A stretch of DNA of 15,059 bases, from positions 1 through 15,059 of the forward strand of contig DASVES010000326.1 in the NCBI GenBank assembly GCA_036380435.1, written 5' to 3'. Shown here one piece after another: positions 6,966 to 14,232 of this stretch. The notes under the pieces are model-generated. The model did not search any database, had not been told where the DNA came from, and saw only the letters and a list, made by a program, of their open reading frames with translations. The translations under genes were made by a program, and so were the position numbers. Each line of letters opens with the position of its first letter. The stretch's first letter is position 1. The stretch comes from DASQDT01 sp036380435. Lineage in GTDB: Bacteria; Acidobacteriota; Blastocatellia; Pyrinomonadales; Pyrinomonadaceae.

Positions 6966-7208
6966 ATGAAAACGTTACGCCAACTCAGCGCCTCGGCCTT
7001 GCTGATGCTCGTGTTTGCCCTGCCCGCCTTCGCCGGTGACATGCACTTCCCCGTGGCGCCGCCCCAGCCGCCCCCCGCGGCTCCCGCGCCGCTGACCCAG
7101 CCGAACTCCACGTCGGGAGATGCGGCCCTGGGTGTCGAGACGGCCGATGTCGATCCGCTGACGGAGATCACGCTGCTCATGCTGCAAGGCGTGCTGGCCT
7201 TGTTTTAA
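6966..7208 (+). CDS. Small secreted proline-rich peptide, function unknown
   Basis: This 80-residue product starts at ATG 6966, preceded by a strong AGGAGA (6955-6960) at 5-nt spacing; an upstream in-frame start at 6897 lacks such a site and would bury the signal peptide. Residues 1-23 form a clear Sec signal peptide (MKTLRQL, then a hydrophobic core, ending PAFA before Gly24). The mature chain of about 57 residues begins GDMHFP and has a Pro-rich stretch (29-46), a short Asn/Ser/Thr/Gly/Asp segment, and an acidic patch leading into a hydrophobic C-terminal helix (DPLTEITLLMLQGVLALF). No Cys and no enzymatic motif is present. The hydrophobic end could insert in membrane or bind a groove. It is divergent from a TPR-HTH regulator, which suggests regulation by it or signalling to it. 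I do not recognise a named family. Confidence 0.8.
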   Translation: MKTLRQLSASALLMLVFALPAFAGDMHFPVAPPQPPPAAPAPLTQPNSTSGDAALGVETADVDPLTEITLLMLQGVLALF

Positions 7209-7292
7209 GAAACGCGCCGGCACGAATCGCCCCGGTCTACCGTGAGCCTGCTGCGGCCACGGCCGCCCAAGTGTAGGTGTACCTGAAGGGAA

Positions 7293-7381
7293 CGCCGGGA
7301 GGCAAGAATGCCTGGCGAGGAAGCACCCACGGGGCGAAAGATTAACTCCGCATTGCAGAGAAAGCAATAAACTTTTTCGCC
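7293..7381 (+). ncRNA. Possible structured RNA or leader downstream of the small peptide gene
   Basis: Two adjacent helices can form. In the first, CGCC (7293-7296) pairs with GGCG (7314-7317) and AGGCA (7300-7304) with TGCCT (7309-7313), with a GGG bulge and an AGAA loop. In the second, GGCGAAA (7333-7339) pairs with TTTCGCC (7375-7381) and encloses ATTGC/GCAAT (7352-7356 with 7364-7368). The pairing suggests a structured 3' UTR or small RNA, but no known class is recognised, and a GC-rich region will show some pairing by chance. Confidence 0.25.
7308..7370 (+). CDS. Possible 20-residue micro-ORF with its start buried in a hairpin
   Basis: ATG 7308 is preceded by GGGAGG (7297-7302) at 5-nt spacing and the frame runs to TAA 7368-7370. 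The predicted peptide starts MPGEEAPTGRK and is polar and basic with no signal peptide. Both the start codon and part of the Shine-Dalgarno lie in the stem-loop 7293-7317, so translation would be structure-dependent. It could equally be a coincidence within an untranslated RNA; there is no family to support it. Confidence 0.15.
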   Translation: MPGEEAPTGRKINSALQRKQ

Positions 7382-7548
7382 GGCATGCGCCTACCGGAGG
7401 TTGACCGGAGGCGCGCGCCGGGGCGGAGCGCCTGAAGGACACGACCTGAACGAGGGGCCGCGGGCCGGGCCGTGGGGCCGCCTCCAGCCTCCCCGCGCCC
7501 GGCGGCGCGCGCGCGCGCGGCCCTGCCGCGATGTGCCGGAAACGTTCA

Positions 7549-7596
7549 GGCGGCCGAGCATATTCAGTGTGCCGGCCGCCCGTGCGGGCCAAGTTT
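7549..7596 (+). terminator. Hairpin followed by a short T-run, weak terminator candidate
   Basis: GGCGGCCG (7549-7556) pairs with CGGCCGCC (7573-7580); the stem can extend through GCA/TGC past a one-base bulge. TTTT occurs 12 nt downstream at 7593-7596, after a further small GCCC/GGGC hairpin. The stem is strong but the T-run is distant, so the element could be a terminator, a processing site or a protein-binding palindrome. Confidence 0.3.
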
Positions 7597-7785
7597 TACA
7601 ACCCTTTTACGTCATCGCAAACATTTTTTCCGGGTCGTGATTGACTATACGCCGGAGGCTTAAGCATCAGGAAAACTCGAACCACGGGCGAAATGGGCAG
7701 GGGTTGCACTTCTACTTTCCCGTCCCCGGACGGACTCACGAATCACCCACCTTCCGACGCGAGGCGGCGGCTCACGCGTTAACCC

Positions 7786-7814
7786 TTGCCGTTTCTGCCC
7801 GCGGGGCGTTAATT
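7786..7814 (+). promoter_or_regulatory. Weak candidate promoter for the vWA operon
   Basis: TTGCCG (7786-7791) and TTAATT (7809-7814) are separated by 17 bp, at the AT-richest point upstream of the vWA gene. The -35 matches the canonical hexamer at four positions and the -10 at three. The spacing and location are reasonable, but the match is weak. Confidence 0.2.
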
Positions 7815-7832
7815 TTCATATCCGGCGGCGTC

Positions 7833-7865
7833 AGGTGAACTACTCACCTCTCGTCTTATCTTTTT
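7833..7865 (+). terminator. Leader hairpin AGGTGA/TCACCT with downstream T-run
   Basis: AGGTGA (7833-7838) and TCACCT (7844-7849) form a perfect 6-bp stem with a 5-nt loop; a T5 run follows at 7861-7865, 11 nt later. The separation is too long for a good intrinsic terminator. It lies about 120 nt before the vWA start codon and could be part of a leader or a weak upstream terminator. Confidence 0.25.
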
Positions 7866-7968
7866 AGGGCGGCGCACCGTCGCGCGCGCGCGGGACATCA
7901 AAACGTATCCTCGCTGGGAGACCGTCCGACGCTGCCCAAGCGGGCCGCGTCCGTCAAAGTGTCGGCGC

Positions 7969-10257
7969 ATGGATCGACTCGTACAGTTTTTGTCGGGGCA
8001 CGAACCGGCCGTTTTCAGCAATGGCCAGTTCGGCTTTGACGTGCGCCTGCACCCCGCCCTGCTCGCCGTCCTCGCACTCCTCTTCGCCGCCCTCGTCTAT
8101 TTCGTCTACGTTCGGGCGCGCGCCCGCCCACCCGGCCGACGCCTCGCGGGTCTGGCCGCGCTGCGGGCCGCGCTCTTCGTCCTGCTCGTCTTCCTGCTGA
8201 TGAAGCCGGTCGTCGTCGTGCCGTCGGTCGTGCCGCGCAGCAGCTCCGTCGCCCTCCTCTTCGACGACTCGCGCAGCATGCAACAGCCGGACGGCCCTGA
8301 GCGCCGGACGCGCCTCGACGCAATCAGAGACACACTGCTCTCCGCCGAGGGCACGTTCCTGCCTCGCCTGCGCGAGAAGTTCAGGACAGACCTCTACGCG
8401 TTCTCGGGCGAGCTGACGGGGCTTCGAGGCGGCGACGAACTGCTGGGCGAGGGGACGGCGAGCGATCCGGGCGGCGCCATCGCGGAGGCCGCGCGGCGCG
8501 CGACCGTCGTGCCGCTCTCGGCCGTCGTGCTCGTCTCCGACGGCGCGGCGAACGTCCCTTCAGACCTCGCGGCCGAGCTGCGAAATCTGCGCGCGCGCGG
8601 CCTCCCGGTCTACACCATCGGGGTGGGGAGCGCCGCCCGGCAGACCGACGCCGAGCTGTTGCGCGTGAGCGTTCCCCGCCGCGTGCTCGTCGGGTCGAGC
8701 GCGCAGGTGGAAGCGTTCGTGCGTCTCGCGGGCTACGGCGCGACGAAGGTGCTCATCGCGGTCAGCGAGGACGGCCGCGCCATCAGGACGGAGGAGTTCT
8801 CCCTGCGCGGGGCCGAGACCGAGGCCGTCCGCATGGAGATCGTCCCGACGACTCCGGGCACGCACCGCTACACCTTCGAGATCACGCCGCTCGACGGCGA
8901 GTTGAGCGTGGAGAACAACCGCCGGGAGGCGCTCATCGAGGTCGTCGAGGGGCCGCGGCGCGTGCTCTACGTCGAGGGCGAGCCGCGCTGGGAGCACGGG
9001 AAGATGCGCGCGGCCGTCGGGCGCAACGAGAAGCAGGTGGAACTCGTCTCCGTGCTGCGCTCGGGCGAGAACAAGCTCTACCGGCAGGGCGTGGCGGGCG
9101 AGCAGGAGTTAGCCGCGGGCTTCCCCGCCACCGAGGAGGAGCTGTTCGCCTACCACGGCCTCGTCCTCGGCAGCGTTGAGGCGAGCTTCTTCACGGCCGA
9201 GCAGTTGCGCGCCGTCGAGGCTTTCGTCGCGCGGCGCGGCGCGGGGCTGCTCGCGCTGGGCGGGCGTCTCGCCTTCGACGGCGGGAAGTACGCGGGCACG
9301 CCCGTCGCCGACCTTCTGCCCCTCGCGCTCGACGGGCGCGCCGGGCAGCCGGAAGACCTGAGCAACCCCGTCTACAAACCTCTGCTCACCGCGCGCGGGG
9401 CGACGCACCCCGTCACGCGCCTCGGCGAAGACCGCGCGCTGAGTCAGAAAATCTGGAACGAACTGCCGCCGGTCTCCGTGCCGGAAACGTTCGGCGGCGT
9501 GAAGCCCGGCGCAACCGTCTTGGTCGAAGCGCGCCGGGAGGGCGGCGGCGCGACCGTCCCGCTCCTCGCGCATCAGCGTTACGGGCGCGGGCAGACGATG
9601 GCGCTTGCGACCTCCGACACCTGGCGCTGGCAGATGCGGATGGACTCGAAGAGCGGCGCGCACGAAAACTTCTGGCGACAGATGCTGCGCTACCTCGTCA
9701 GCGGCTCGCCCGCGCAGGTGGAGGTGGCGACCGAGCAGGACGTTTACGCCGTGGGCGACCCGGTTCGCATCGTCGCCGACGTGAGGGACAAAAAATACAA
9801 CGCGGTGACGGGCGCACGCGTCGCGGCGCGCGTCGTCAAGCCGTCGGGCGCGAGCGTGGATGTTCCGCTCAGGTACACGGCGCGCGACGACGCGAACGTC
9901 TACGTCGGCGAGTTCCGCCCCGACGAGTTGGGACAGCACCGCGTCGAGCTGAGCGCGGCCGGCGAGGGCGTGGGTGAGGGGGCGGCGCAGTCGGAATTCC
10001 TCGTCGCCGAGTTGAACCGGGAGTTCTACGACGCGGCGCTGAACGAAGACCTGCTCCGGCGCATCGCCGCCGAGACGGGCGGCAAGTACTACACGCTCGA
10101 AGAGGCCGGCGCCCTCATCGGCGATCTGACTTACAGGCGGACGGACAACTCGACGCTGGTGACGAAAGACCTGTGGGACATGCCGGTGAATTTCGTCCTG
10201 CTCATCGGGATGGTGAGCGCCGAGTGGTTCCTGCGAAAGCGCGAGGGGTTGGCATGA
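7969..10257 (+). CDS. Membrane-anchored vWA-domain protein with GATase-like domain (BatA-like)
   Basis: This 762-residue protein has two N-terminal membrane helices (about 29-48 and 62-84) and then a von Willebrand A domain with the MIDAS signature D99-x-S101-x-S103 (FDDSRSM) and a second metal-site Asp191 in VVLVSDGAAN. Residues about 331-460 (starting RVLYVEGEPRWE, later FVARRGAGLLALGG) resemble the class I glutamine-amidotransferase-like fold seen in large vWA proteins, without an evident catalytic Cys. A beta-rich domain (about 570-700) follows, and then a C-terminal membrane helix (about 739-755, VNFVLLIGMVSAEWF). The bulk of the protein is predicted periplasmic. Such proteins occur beside MoxR ATPases; one is encoded 4 kb downstream. 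The start ATG has no good Shine-Dalgarno but agrees with the family's N-terminus. The stop overlaps the next start as ATGA, indicating translational coupling. Confidence 0.9.
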   Translation: MDRLVQFLSGHEPAVFSNGQFGFDVRLHPALLAVLALLFAALVYFVYVRARARPPGRRLAGLAALRAALFVLLVFLLMKPVVVVPSVVPRSSSVALLFDDSRSMQQPDGPERRTRLDAIRDTLLSAEGTFLPRLREKFRTDLYAFSGELTGLRGGDELLGEGTASDPGGAIAEAARRATVVPLSAVVLVSDGAANVPSDLAAELRNLRARGLPVYTIGVGSAARQTDAELLRVSVPRRVLVGSSAQVEAFVRLAGYGATKVLIAVSEDGRAIRTEEFSLRGAETEAVRMEIVPTTPGTHRYTFEITPLDGELSVENNRREALIEVVEGPRRVLYVEGEPRWEHGKMRAAVGRNEKQVELVSVLRSGENKLYRQGVAGEQELAAGFPATEEELFAYHGLVLGSVEASFFTAEQLRAVEAFVARRGAGLLALGGRLAFDGGKYAGTPVADLLPLALDGRAGQPEDLSNPVYKPLLTARGATHPVTRLGEDRALSQKIWNELPPVSVPETFGGVKPGATVLVEARREGGGATVPLLAHQRYGRGQTMALATSDTWRWQMRMDSKSGAHENFWRQMLRYLVSGSPAQVEVATEQDVYAVGDPVRIVADVRDKKYNAVTGARVAARVVKPSGASVDVPLRYTARDDANVYVGEFRPDELGQHRVELSAAGEGVGEGAAQSEFLVAELNREFYDAALNEDLLRRIAAETGGKYYTLEEAGALIGDLTYRRTDNSTLVTKDLWDMPVNFVLLIGMVSAEWFLRKREGLA

Positions 10258-11285
10258 CGCGTCGTCTCATCAAAGCTCTCATCTGCGGCCTGATGGTTGC
10301 CGGCGCGGCGTGCGGCGTGATGCCTCGCGCACAGACGCCGGCGCAGACCGTACCGGCCGCGCGTCCGGCCGCCGACCCGAACAAGTTCGCCGTCATCATC
10401 AGCGGCGCGTCGGGCGAGGAGGTTTACGCGAAACAGTTCGCGCGATGGACGACGGAGCTGCGCGGCGTCCTCGTCGGGCGTCTGGGATTCGCCGAAGACC
10501 GCCTGAAGATTCTTGCGGAAAGTGCTGGCGAAGGCACGCCGGCCGCGCGCGCCACGGCCGAGGAGGTGCGGCGCGCGTTCGAGTCGCTGCGGGGCGCGGC
10601 GGGGCCGGAGAGCACCTTGTTCGTTTTCTTCATCGGCCACGGGACGTTCGACGGCAAGCAGGCGAAGTTCAATCTCGTCGGCCCGGACATCACGGCCGGC
10701 GAGTACGCGAGTCTGCTCGGCGCGGTGCCCTGCCGGCGCGTCGTCGTCTTCAACTTGTCGAGCGCGAGCGGCGAGTTCGCGAAGACGCTCGCGGGCCGCG
10801 GGCGCGTCGTCGTCACGGCGACGCGCAGCGGGCAGGAGCAGAACGCGCCGCGCTTCGCCGAGCACTTCATCGCCGCGCTCACGGGGCGCGAGTCGGACGC
10901 CGACCAGAACGGGCGCGTCTCCGTGCTCGAAGCCTTCGACTACGCCGCGCGTCTCACCGCTGAGCACTACAAGCGGTCGGGCCGCCTCGCCACCGAGCAC
11001 GCGCTCCTCGAAGACAGCGGCGACGGCGTCGGCCACGAAAAGGCCGAGGGCGGCGACGGGGACATTGCGCGTGCGACCTACTTCGACTCGCTCACGGTCG
11101 AGCAGGCCGCCGCCAACGCCGAGGTGGGGAGACTTTTGCGCGAGCGCACGCGTTACGAGGAGGAGATCGGGCAGCTCAAGACGCGCAAGCGCGAGATGGC
11201 CGAAGGACAGTACGAGTCGGAGCTGGAGCGACTATTCGTCGGGCTGGCGAAGACCAACCGGAGCATCAAGAGGGGCGGGCAGTGA
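10254..11285 (+). CDS. Secreted caspase-fold (C13/C14-like) protein, probably catalytically inactive
   Basis: This 343-residue product starts at ATG 10254, overlapping the previous stop by 4 nt. The N-terminus is a signal peptide (TRRLIKALICGLMVAGAACG); Cys20 makes a lipoprotein conceivable, but the lipobox is poor. Residues about 43-255 have the order of a legumain/caspase hemoglobinase fold: KFAVIISGASG, then LFVFFIGHGTFDG with the expected catalytic His129, then RRVVVFNLSSASGEF (162-176), where clan CD peptidases carry the nucleophilic Cys before SG. Here that position is Ser (169/170), and the only Cys in the mature chain is Cys160, outside the motif. GRVSVLEAFDYA (about 223-234) is also typical of these bacterial homologues. 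A charged coiled coil fills about 285-340. It is probably a pseudo-enzyme or scaffold working with the vWA and TPR-metallopeptidase partners. Confidence 0.85.
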   Translation: MTRRLIKALICGLMVAGAACGVMPRAQTPAQTVPAARPAADPNKFAVIISGASGEEVYAKQFARWTTELRGVLVGRLGFAEDRLKILAESAGEGTPAARATAEEVRRAFESLRGAAGPESTLFVFFIGHGTFDGKQAKFNLVGPDITAGEYASLLGAVPCRRVVVFNLSSASGEFAKTLAGRGRVVVTATRSGQEQNAPRFAEHFIAALTGRESDADQNGRVSVLEAFDYAARLTAEHYKRSGRLATEHALLEDSGDGVGHEKAEGGDGDIARATYFDSLTVEQAAANAEVGRLLRERTRYEEEIGQLKTRKREMAEGQYESELERLFVGLAKTNRSIKRGGQ

Positions 11286-13990
11286 AGCAGCACGAACAGA
11301 CACAAAATATACAACGCCGGAGGTCGCGGCAAAGCATTCGTCCGTCGGTCGTGTGCGCCGTCCTGCTCGCCGTTTGCGCGTTGCTCTACTCACAGGCTCC
11401 CGCCGGTTCGGCGCAGTCCGCGGACGAGGCTTTGCCGGGGCTGGCCGAGTTGAAGAAAGGGGACTATGAGCGCGCCGTGAAGGTACTAGGCGCGCGGCTG
11501 GCGACGAACCCATCAGACGCCGCGGCGCGCAAACATCTGCTGCGCGCTTACATGGAGACGGGGCACTACGCGGAGGCGGAAACGGCAGCGCGGGGGTTCC
11601 TTGAGAAGTGGCCGGAGGCGGGCGGCGTGCGTCACGAGCTGGCCGAAAGTCTGGCCGCGACGGGCAGGTACGCCGAGGCGGTCGTCGAGTTCGAGCGCGC
11701 GGCGAAGGATTTGTCGAAGACCGGAGTCCTGCCGGCCGAGCGGTTGGAGAGCGACCTGCGCCGCGCCGAAGTGCTCCAGCTCACGGGGCAGGAGGAGCGC
11801 GCGCGAGAGATCTTTCAGTCGCTTGTGACTTTTCACGAGGAGAACGACACGGAGGAAGATAACGACGCGAAGTCGGCGCCCGTGCTGACGCTTGTCGCCC
11901 GCGCGCTCGCGCACCTTGAGAAGTACAGGGAGGCGACTGAGCTTTACATGGCGGCTGCCGAGGCCGACCCGTCGCACACGGAGGCGCACCTCGGCGGCGG
12001 CGAGTTGTTCACCGAGAAGTACAACTACGCGGACGCCTCGGAGTTCTTCGCCGACGCCTTGCGCGTCAACCCGCATAGCGCGCGCGCGCACTTAGGGATA
12101 GCCGCCAACAAGCGTCTCGAAGGCGGCGCGGAGGTGTCGGCCGCGCTGGAGCGCGCGCTGAAGATCAACCCCAACCTCGTCGCGGCGCGCGCGCTCAAGG
12201 CCGCGCTCGATCTCGAGGCTGGCGACTTCGACGCGGCGGCGGCCGAGATCGACAAGGCCCTGAAGGTCAACCCGCGCTCGTCGGAGGCGCACGCCCTGCG
12301 CGCCGCGCTTGCTTACCTGCAAGACCGCGACCCGTTGCCGGCCGCGGCGGCCGCTCTCGCCACGAATCCGCGCGACGGCCGGGTCTACGACACCCTCTCG
12401 CACTACGCCACCATCACGCGCCGCACCGCGCAGGCCGCCGACTTCTCGCGCCGCGCCGTCGAACTTCAGCCGCGTCTCTGGCGCGCGCACCTCAGTCTCG
12501 GCATGGCGCTCTTGCGCTTGGGCCGGATGGACGAGGGGCGCGCGGCGGTCGAGAAATCTTTCGAGGGCGACCCGTTCAACGTCTGGGCCAAGAACACGCT
12601 CGATCTGCTCGACTCGATGCGCGACTTCCGCGAAACGCGCCGCGGAAATTTCATCATCAAGGCCGACGCCAAAGAAACGGAAGTGCTCGCCCCCTACGCC
12701 GCCGATCTGCTTGAAGAGGCGGCCCGTGAGCTGACGGCGAAGTATCGCTTCACGCCGCAGGGGCCGGTGATGGTCGAGCTGTTCAAGAACCACGAAGACT
12801 TCGCCGTGCGCGCTCTGGGCCTGCCGGGCCTCGGCGCGCTCGGCGTCTGCTTCGGCCCCGTCATCGCGCAGGACTCGCCCTCGGCGCGGCCCGAGGGGCA
12901 GTTCAACTGGGGCAGCACGCTCTGGCACGAGTACACGCACGTCATCACTTTGCAGATGACCGACTACCGCATCCCGCGCTGGTTCTCCGAAGGGCTGTCG
13001 GTCTACGAGGAGCGGCGCGCGCGCCCCGGCTGGGGCGACGAGTGGAACCCCTCCGTGCTGCGTGCGTTCTCCGAAGGCCGCTGGTTCAAGATCGCCGAAC
13101 TCGACTCGGGCTTCATGCGACCGCGCCGCGCCGACGACGTTTCGCTCGCCTACTTTCAGGCGTCACAGGTCGTCGAGTACGTCGTCGAGCGCCACGGCTT
13201 CGACGCCGTCCTCCGCATGCTCGCGCTCTATCGCGACAAGGCCCGCACGCCCGATGTTCTGCGGCAGGCGTTGAAGCTCACAGAGGCGGAGTTCGACCGC
13301 GCCTTCGTTGAATATGTCGGCGGCAAGGCGCGGCCGCTGATAGAGGCGCTCGGGGCCGAAGGCGGCGCGACGGCTGCCGGGATGCCGAAGGACGCGGTGC
13401 TCAAGTCGCTCGGCGAGCGGGAGAACTTTGCGCTCCACCTGCGCGCCGGGTCGTTGTACCGCGCCGAGGGCGACGCCGCGAACGCGGCCCGTCACCTCAA
13501 GCGCGCCGTCGAGTTGTTCCCCTATTACACGGGCGAGGGGAACGCCTACGAATTGATGGCCGACATCTTTGAGAAGCAGGGCGACACGGCGGAGGCGGCG
13601 CAGGCTTTGGAGCTGCTCGTCAGGCTCGACGAAAATAATCTGCCCGCGCTCAAACGACTCGCCGATCTGCGACTCAAGCAGAATGATGCGGCGCGCGCCC
13701 TCGAAGCCCTGCGGCTCGGCTTCTACGTCAGTCCCTTCGACCACGCGGCGCACGCGCGCGCGGGCGAACTGCTCATGGCCCGGAGCGAAGCGGGGAGCGC
13801 GCTCGGGGAGTTTCAGGCGGCGCTCGCCTTGAAGCCTCCGAACGAGGCCGAAGCGAACTACAATGTCGCCCGCGCCTACCACGCGCTCGGCAAATCAGCC
13901 GAGGCCAAGCGCGCGGTCTTGCGCGCGCTCGAAGCCGCGCCGAGCTATGAGAAAGCGCAGGAGTTATTGTTGACGATCACGGGGCAGTGA
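11282..13990 (+). CDS. Exported TPR protein with gluzincin (peptidase MA-like) metallopeptidase domain
   Basis: This 902-residue protein starts at GTG 11282, overlapping the previous stop as GTGA, with GAGGGG 6 nt upstream. A basic N-region (QRRRSRQSIR) and hydrophobic segment (about 23-38) are a signal peptide or anchor. TPR repeats cover about 48-440 (for example AELKKGDYERAVKVLGARLA and SLGMALLRLGRMDEGRAAVE). Residues about 450-690 hold a zinc-peptidase domain with H549-E-Y-T-H553 and a downstream glutamate ligand E570 in WFSEGLSVYEE, the HExxH...SEG pattern of the peptidase MA/gluzincin group. More TPRs follow from about 710 to the end. The active-site residues look intact. TPRs probably recruit protein partners, perhaps the co-encoded vWA and caspase-fold proteins. 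The substrate is unknown. Confidence 0.92.
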   Translation: MKQHEQTQNIQRRRSRQSIRPSVVCAVLLAVCALLYSQAPAGSAQSADEALPGLAELKKGDYERAVKVLGARLATNPSDAAARKHLLRAYMETGHYAEAETAARGFLEKWPEAGGVRHELAESLAATGRYAEAVVEFERAAKDLSKTGVLPAERLESDLRRAEVLQLTGQEERAREIFQSLVTFHEENDTEEDNDAKSAPVLTLVARALAHLEKYREATELYMAAAEADPSHTEAHLGGGELFTEKYNYADASEFFADALRVNPHSARAHLGIAANKRLEGGAEVSAALERALKINPNLVAARALKAALDLEAGDFDAAAAEIDKALKVNPRSSEAHALRAALAYLQDRDPLPAAAAALATNPRDGRVYDTLSHYATITRRTAQAADFSRRAVELQPRLWRAHLSLGMALLRLGRMDEGRAAVEKSFEGDPFNVWAKNTLDLLDSMRDFRETRRGNFIIKADAKETEVLAPYAADLLEEAARELTAKYRFTPQGPVMVELFKNHEDFAVRALGLPGLGALGVCFGPVIAQDSPSARPEGQFNWGSTLWHEYTHVITLQMTDYRIPRWFSEGLSVYEERRARPGWGDEWNPSVLRAFSEGRWFKIAELDSGFMRPRRADDVSLAYFQASQVVEYVVERHGFDAVLRMLALYRDKARTPDVLRQALKLTEAEFDRAFVEYVGGKARPLIEALGAEGGATAAGMPKDAVLKSLGERENFALHLRAGSLYRAEGDAANAARHLKRAVELFPYYTGEGNAYELMADIFEKQGDTAEAAQALELLVRLDENNLPALKRLADLRLKQNDAARALEALRLGFYVSPFDHAAHARAGELLMARSEAGSALGEFQAALALKPPNEAEANYNVARAYHALGKSAEAKRAVLRALEAAPSYEKAQELLLTITGQ

Positions 13991-13998
13991 GCGGCGCG

Positions 13999-14200
13999 AT
14001 TGTAGGGGCACGGACAAGTCCGCTGCCCGCAAGTTGCGGAAAGAATTAACATGGATGGACAGGATACGCGGGATGAAGAAAGATTGATTTAAGATTTCTG
14101 ATTTGAGATTTCAACTCTTCTTATCCTGCGTATCCTGTCCATCCATGTTAATTGTTCTTTCGGAAAGACGGGCAGCGGACAAGTCCGCCGCCCCTACAAT
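13999..14200. repeat. About 200-bp palindromic repeat element (MITE-like)
   Basis: The ends are nearly perfect inverted copies: ATTGTAGGGGC (13999-14009) against GCCCCTACAAT (14190-14200), each arm carrying a small nested palindrome GGACAAGTCC. Inside, TTAACATGGATGGACAGGAT (14046-14065) is exactly complementary to 14131-14150, and pairing continues to about 14080/14118 with few mismatches. The loop (14085-14112) contains a tandem GATTT.AGATTTC word. The AT-rich core contrasts with the flanks. The form is that of a non-autonomous, terminal-inverted-repeat element or REP-like sequence with no coding capacity; similar words are common as intergenic repeats in several bacterial groups. It separates the three-gene operon from the MoxR gene and could act as a transcription barrier. 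Confidence 0.88.
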
Positions 14201-14232
14201 GACACGGGGTGGTTGAGCAGAAGGAGAGACGA

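Larger units (their letters stand above)
7209..7968. other. 760-bp gene-poor intergenic region rich in inverted repeats
   Basis: No convincing long CDS is present; the open frames here are composed of GC-skewed low-complexity codons without Shine-Dalgarno sites. Visible structure includes GCGGCC-AC-GGCCGC (7253-7266), a folded segment 7293-7381, two ACCGGAGG copies near 7392 and 7404, two GGGGCCGC copies (7454-7461, 7474-7481), an alternating GC run (7505-7519) with Z-DNA potential, a hairpin at 7549-7580, CCGTCC-CC-GGACGG (7720-7733), and a hairpin at 7833-7849. It contains the 3' UTR of the small peptide gene, the promoter of the downstream operon, and perhaps a non-coding RNA. No tRNA, tmRNA, RNase P or riboswitch consensus was recognised. 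Confidence 0.6.

Noticed and set aside
7401..7838. Three plus-strand open frames in the 760-bp gap
   Set aside because: They have low-complexity Arg/Ala/Pro composition, overlap in different frames, and lack good ribosome-binding sites; the sequence looks like non-coding GC-rich DNA.
7209..7968. Known riboswitch, RNase P RNA, tmRNA, SRP RNA or tRNA in the intergenic region
   Set aside because: No conserved consensus of any of these classes could be found by eye on either strand; a TTCGA-like word near 7680 lacks a complementary T-arm.
9109..9939. Long minus-strand open frame opposite the vWA gene
   Set aside because: Arg/Ala-rich shadow of the plus-strand codons, without recognisable motifs or Shine-Dalgarno.
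14051..14092. Short ORF inside the palindromic element
   Set aside because: Its 13 codons lie wholly within the inverted arm and lack a Shine-Dalgarno; the sequence is explained by the repeat.
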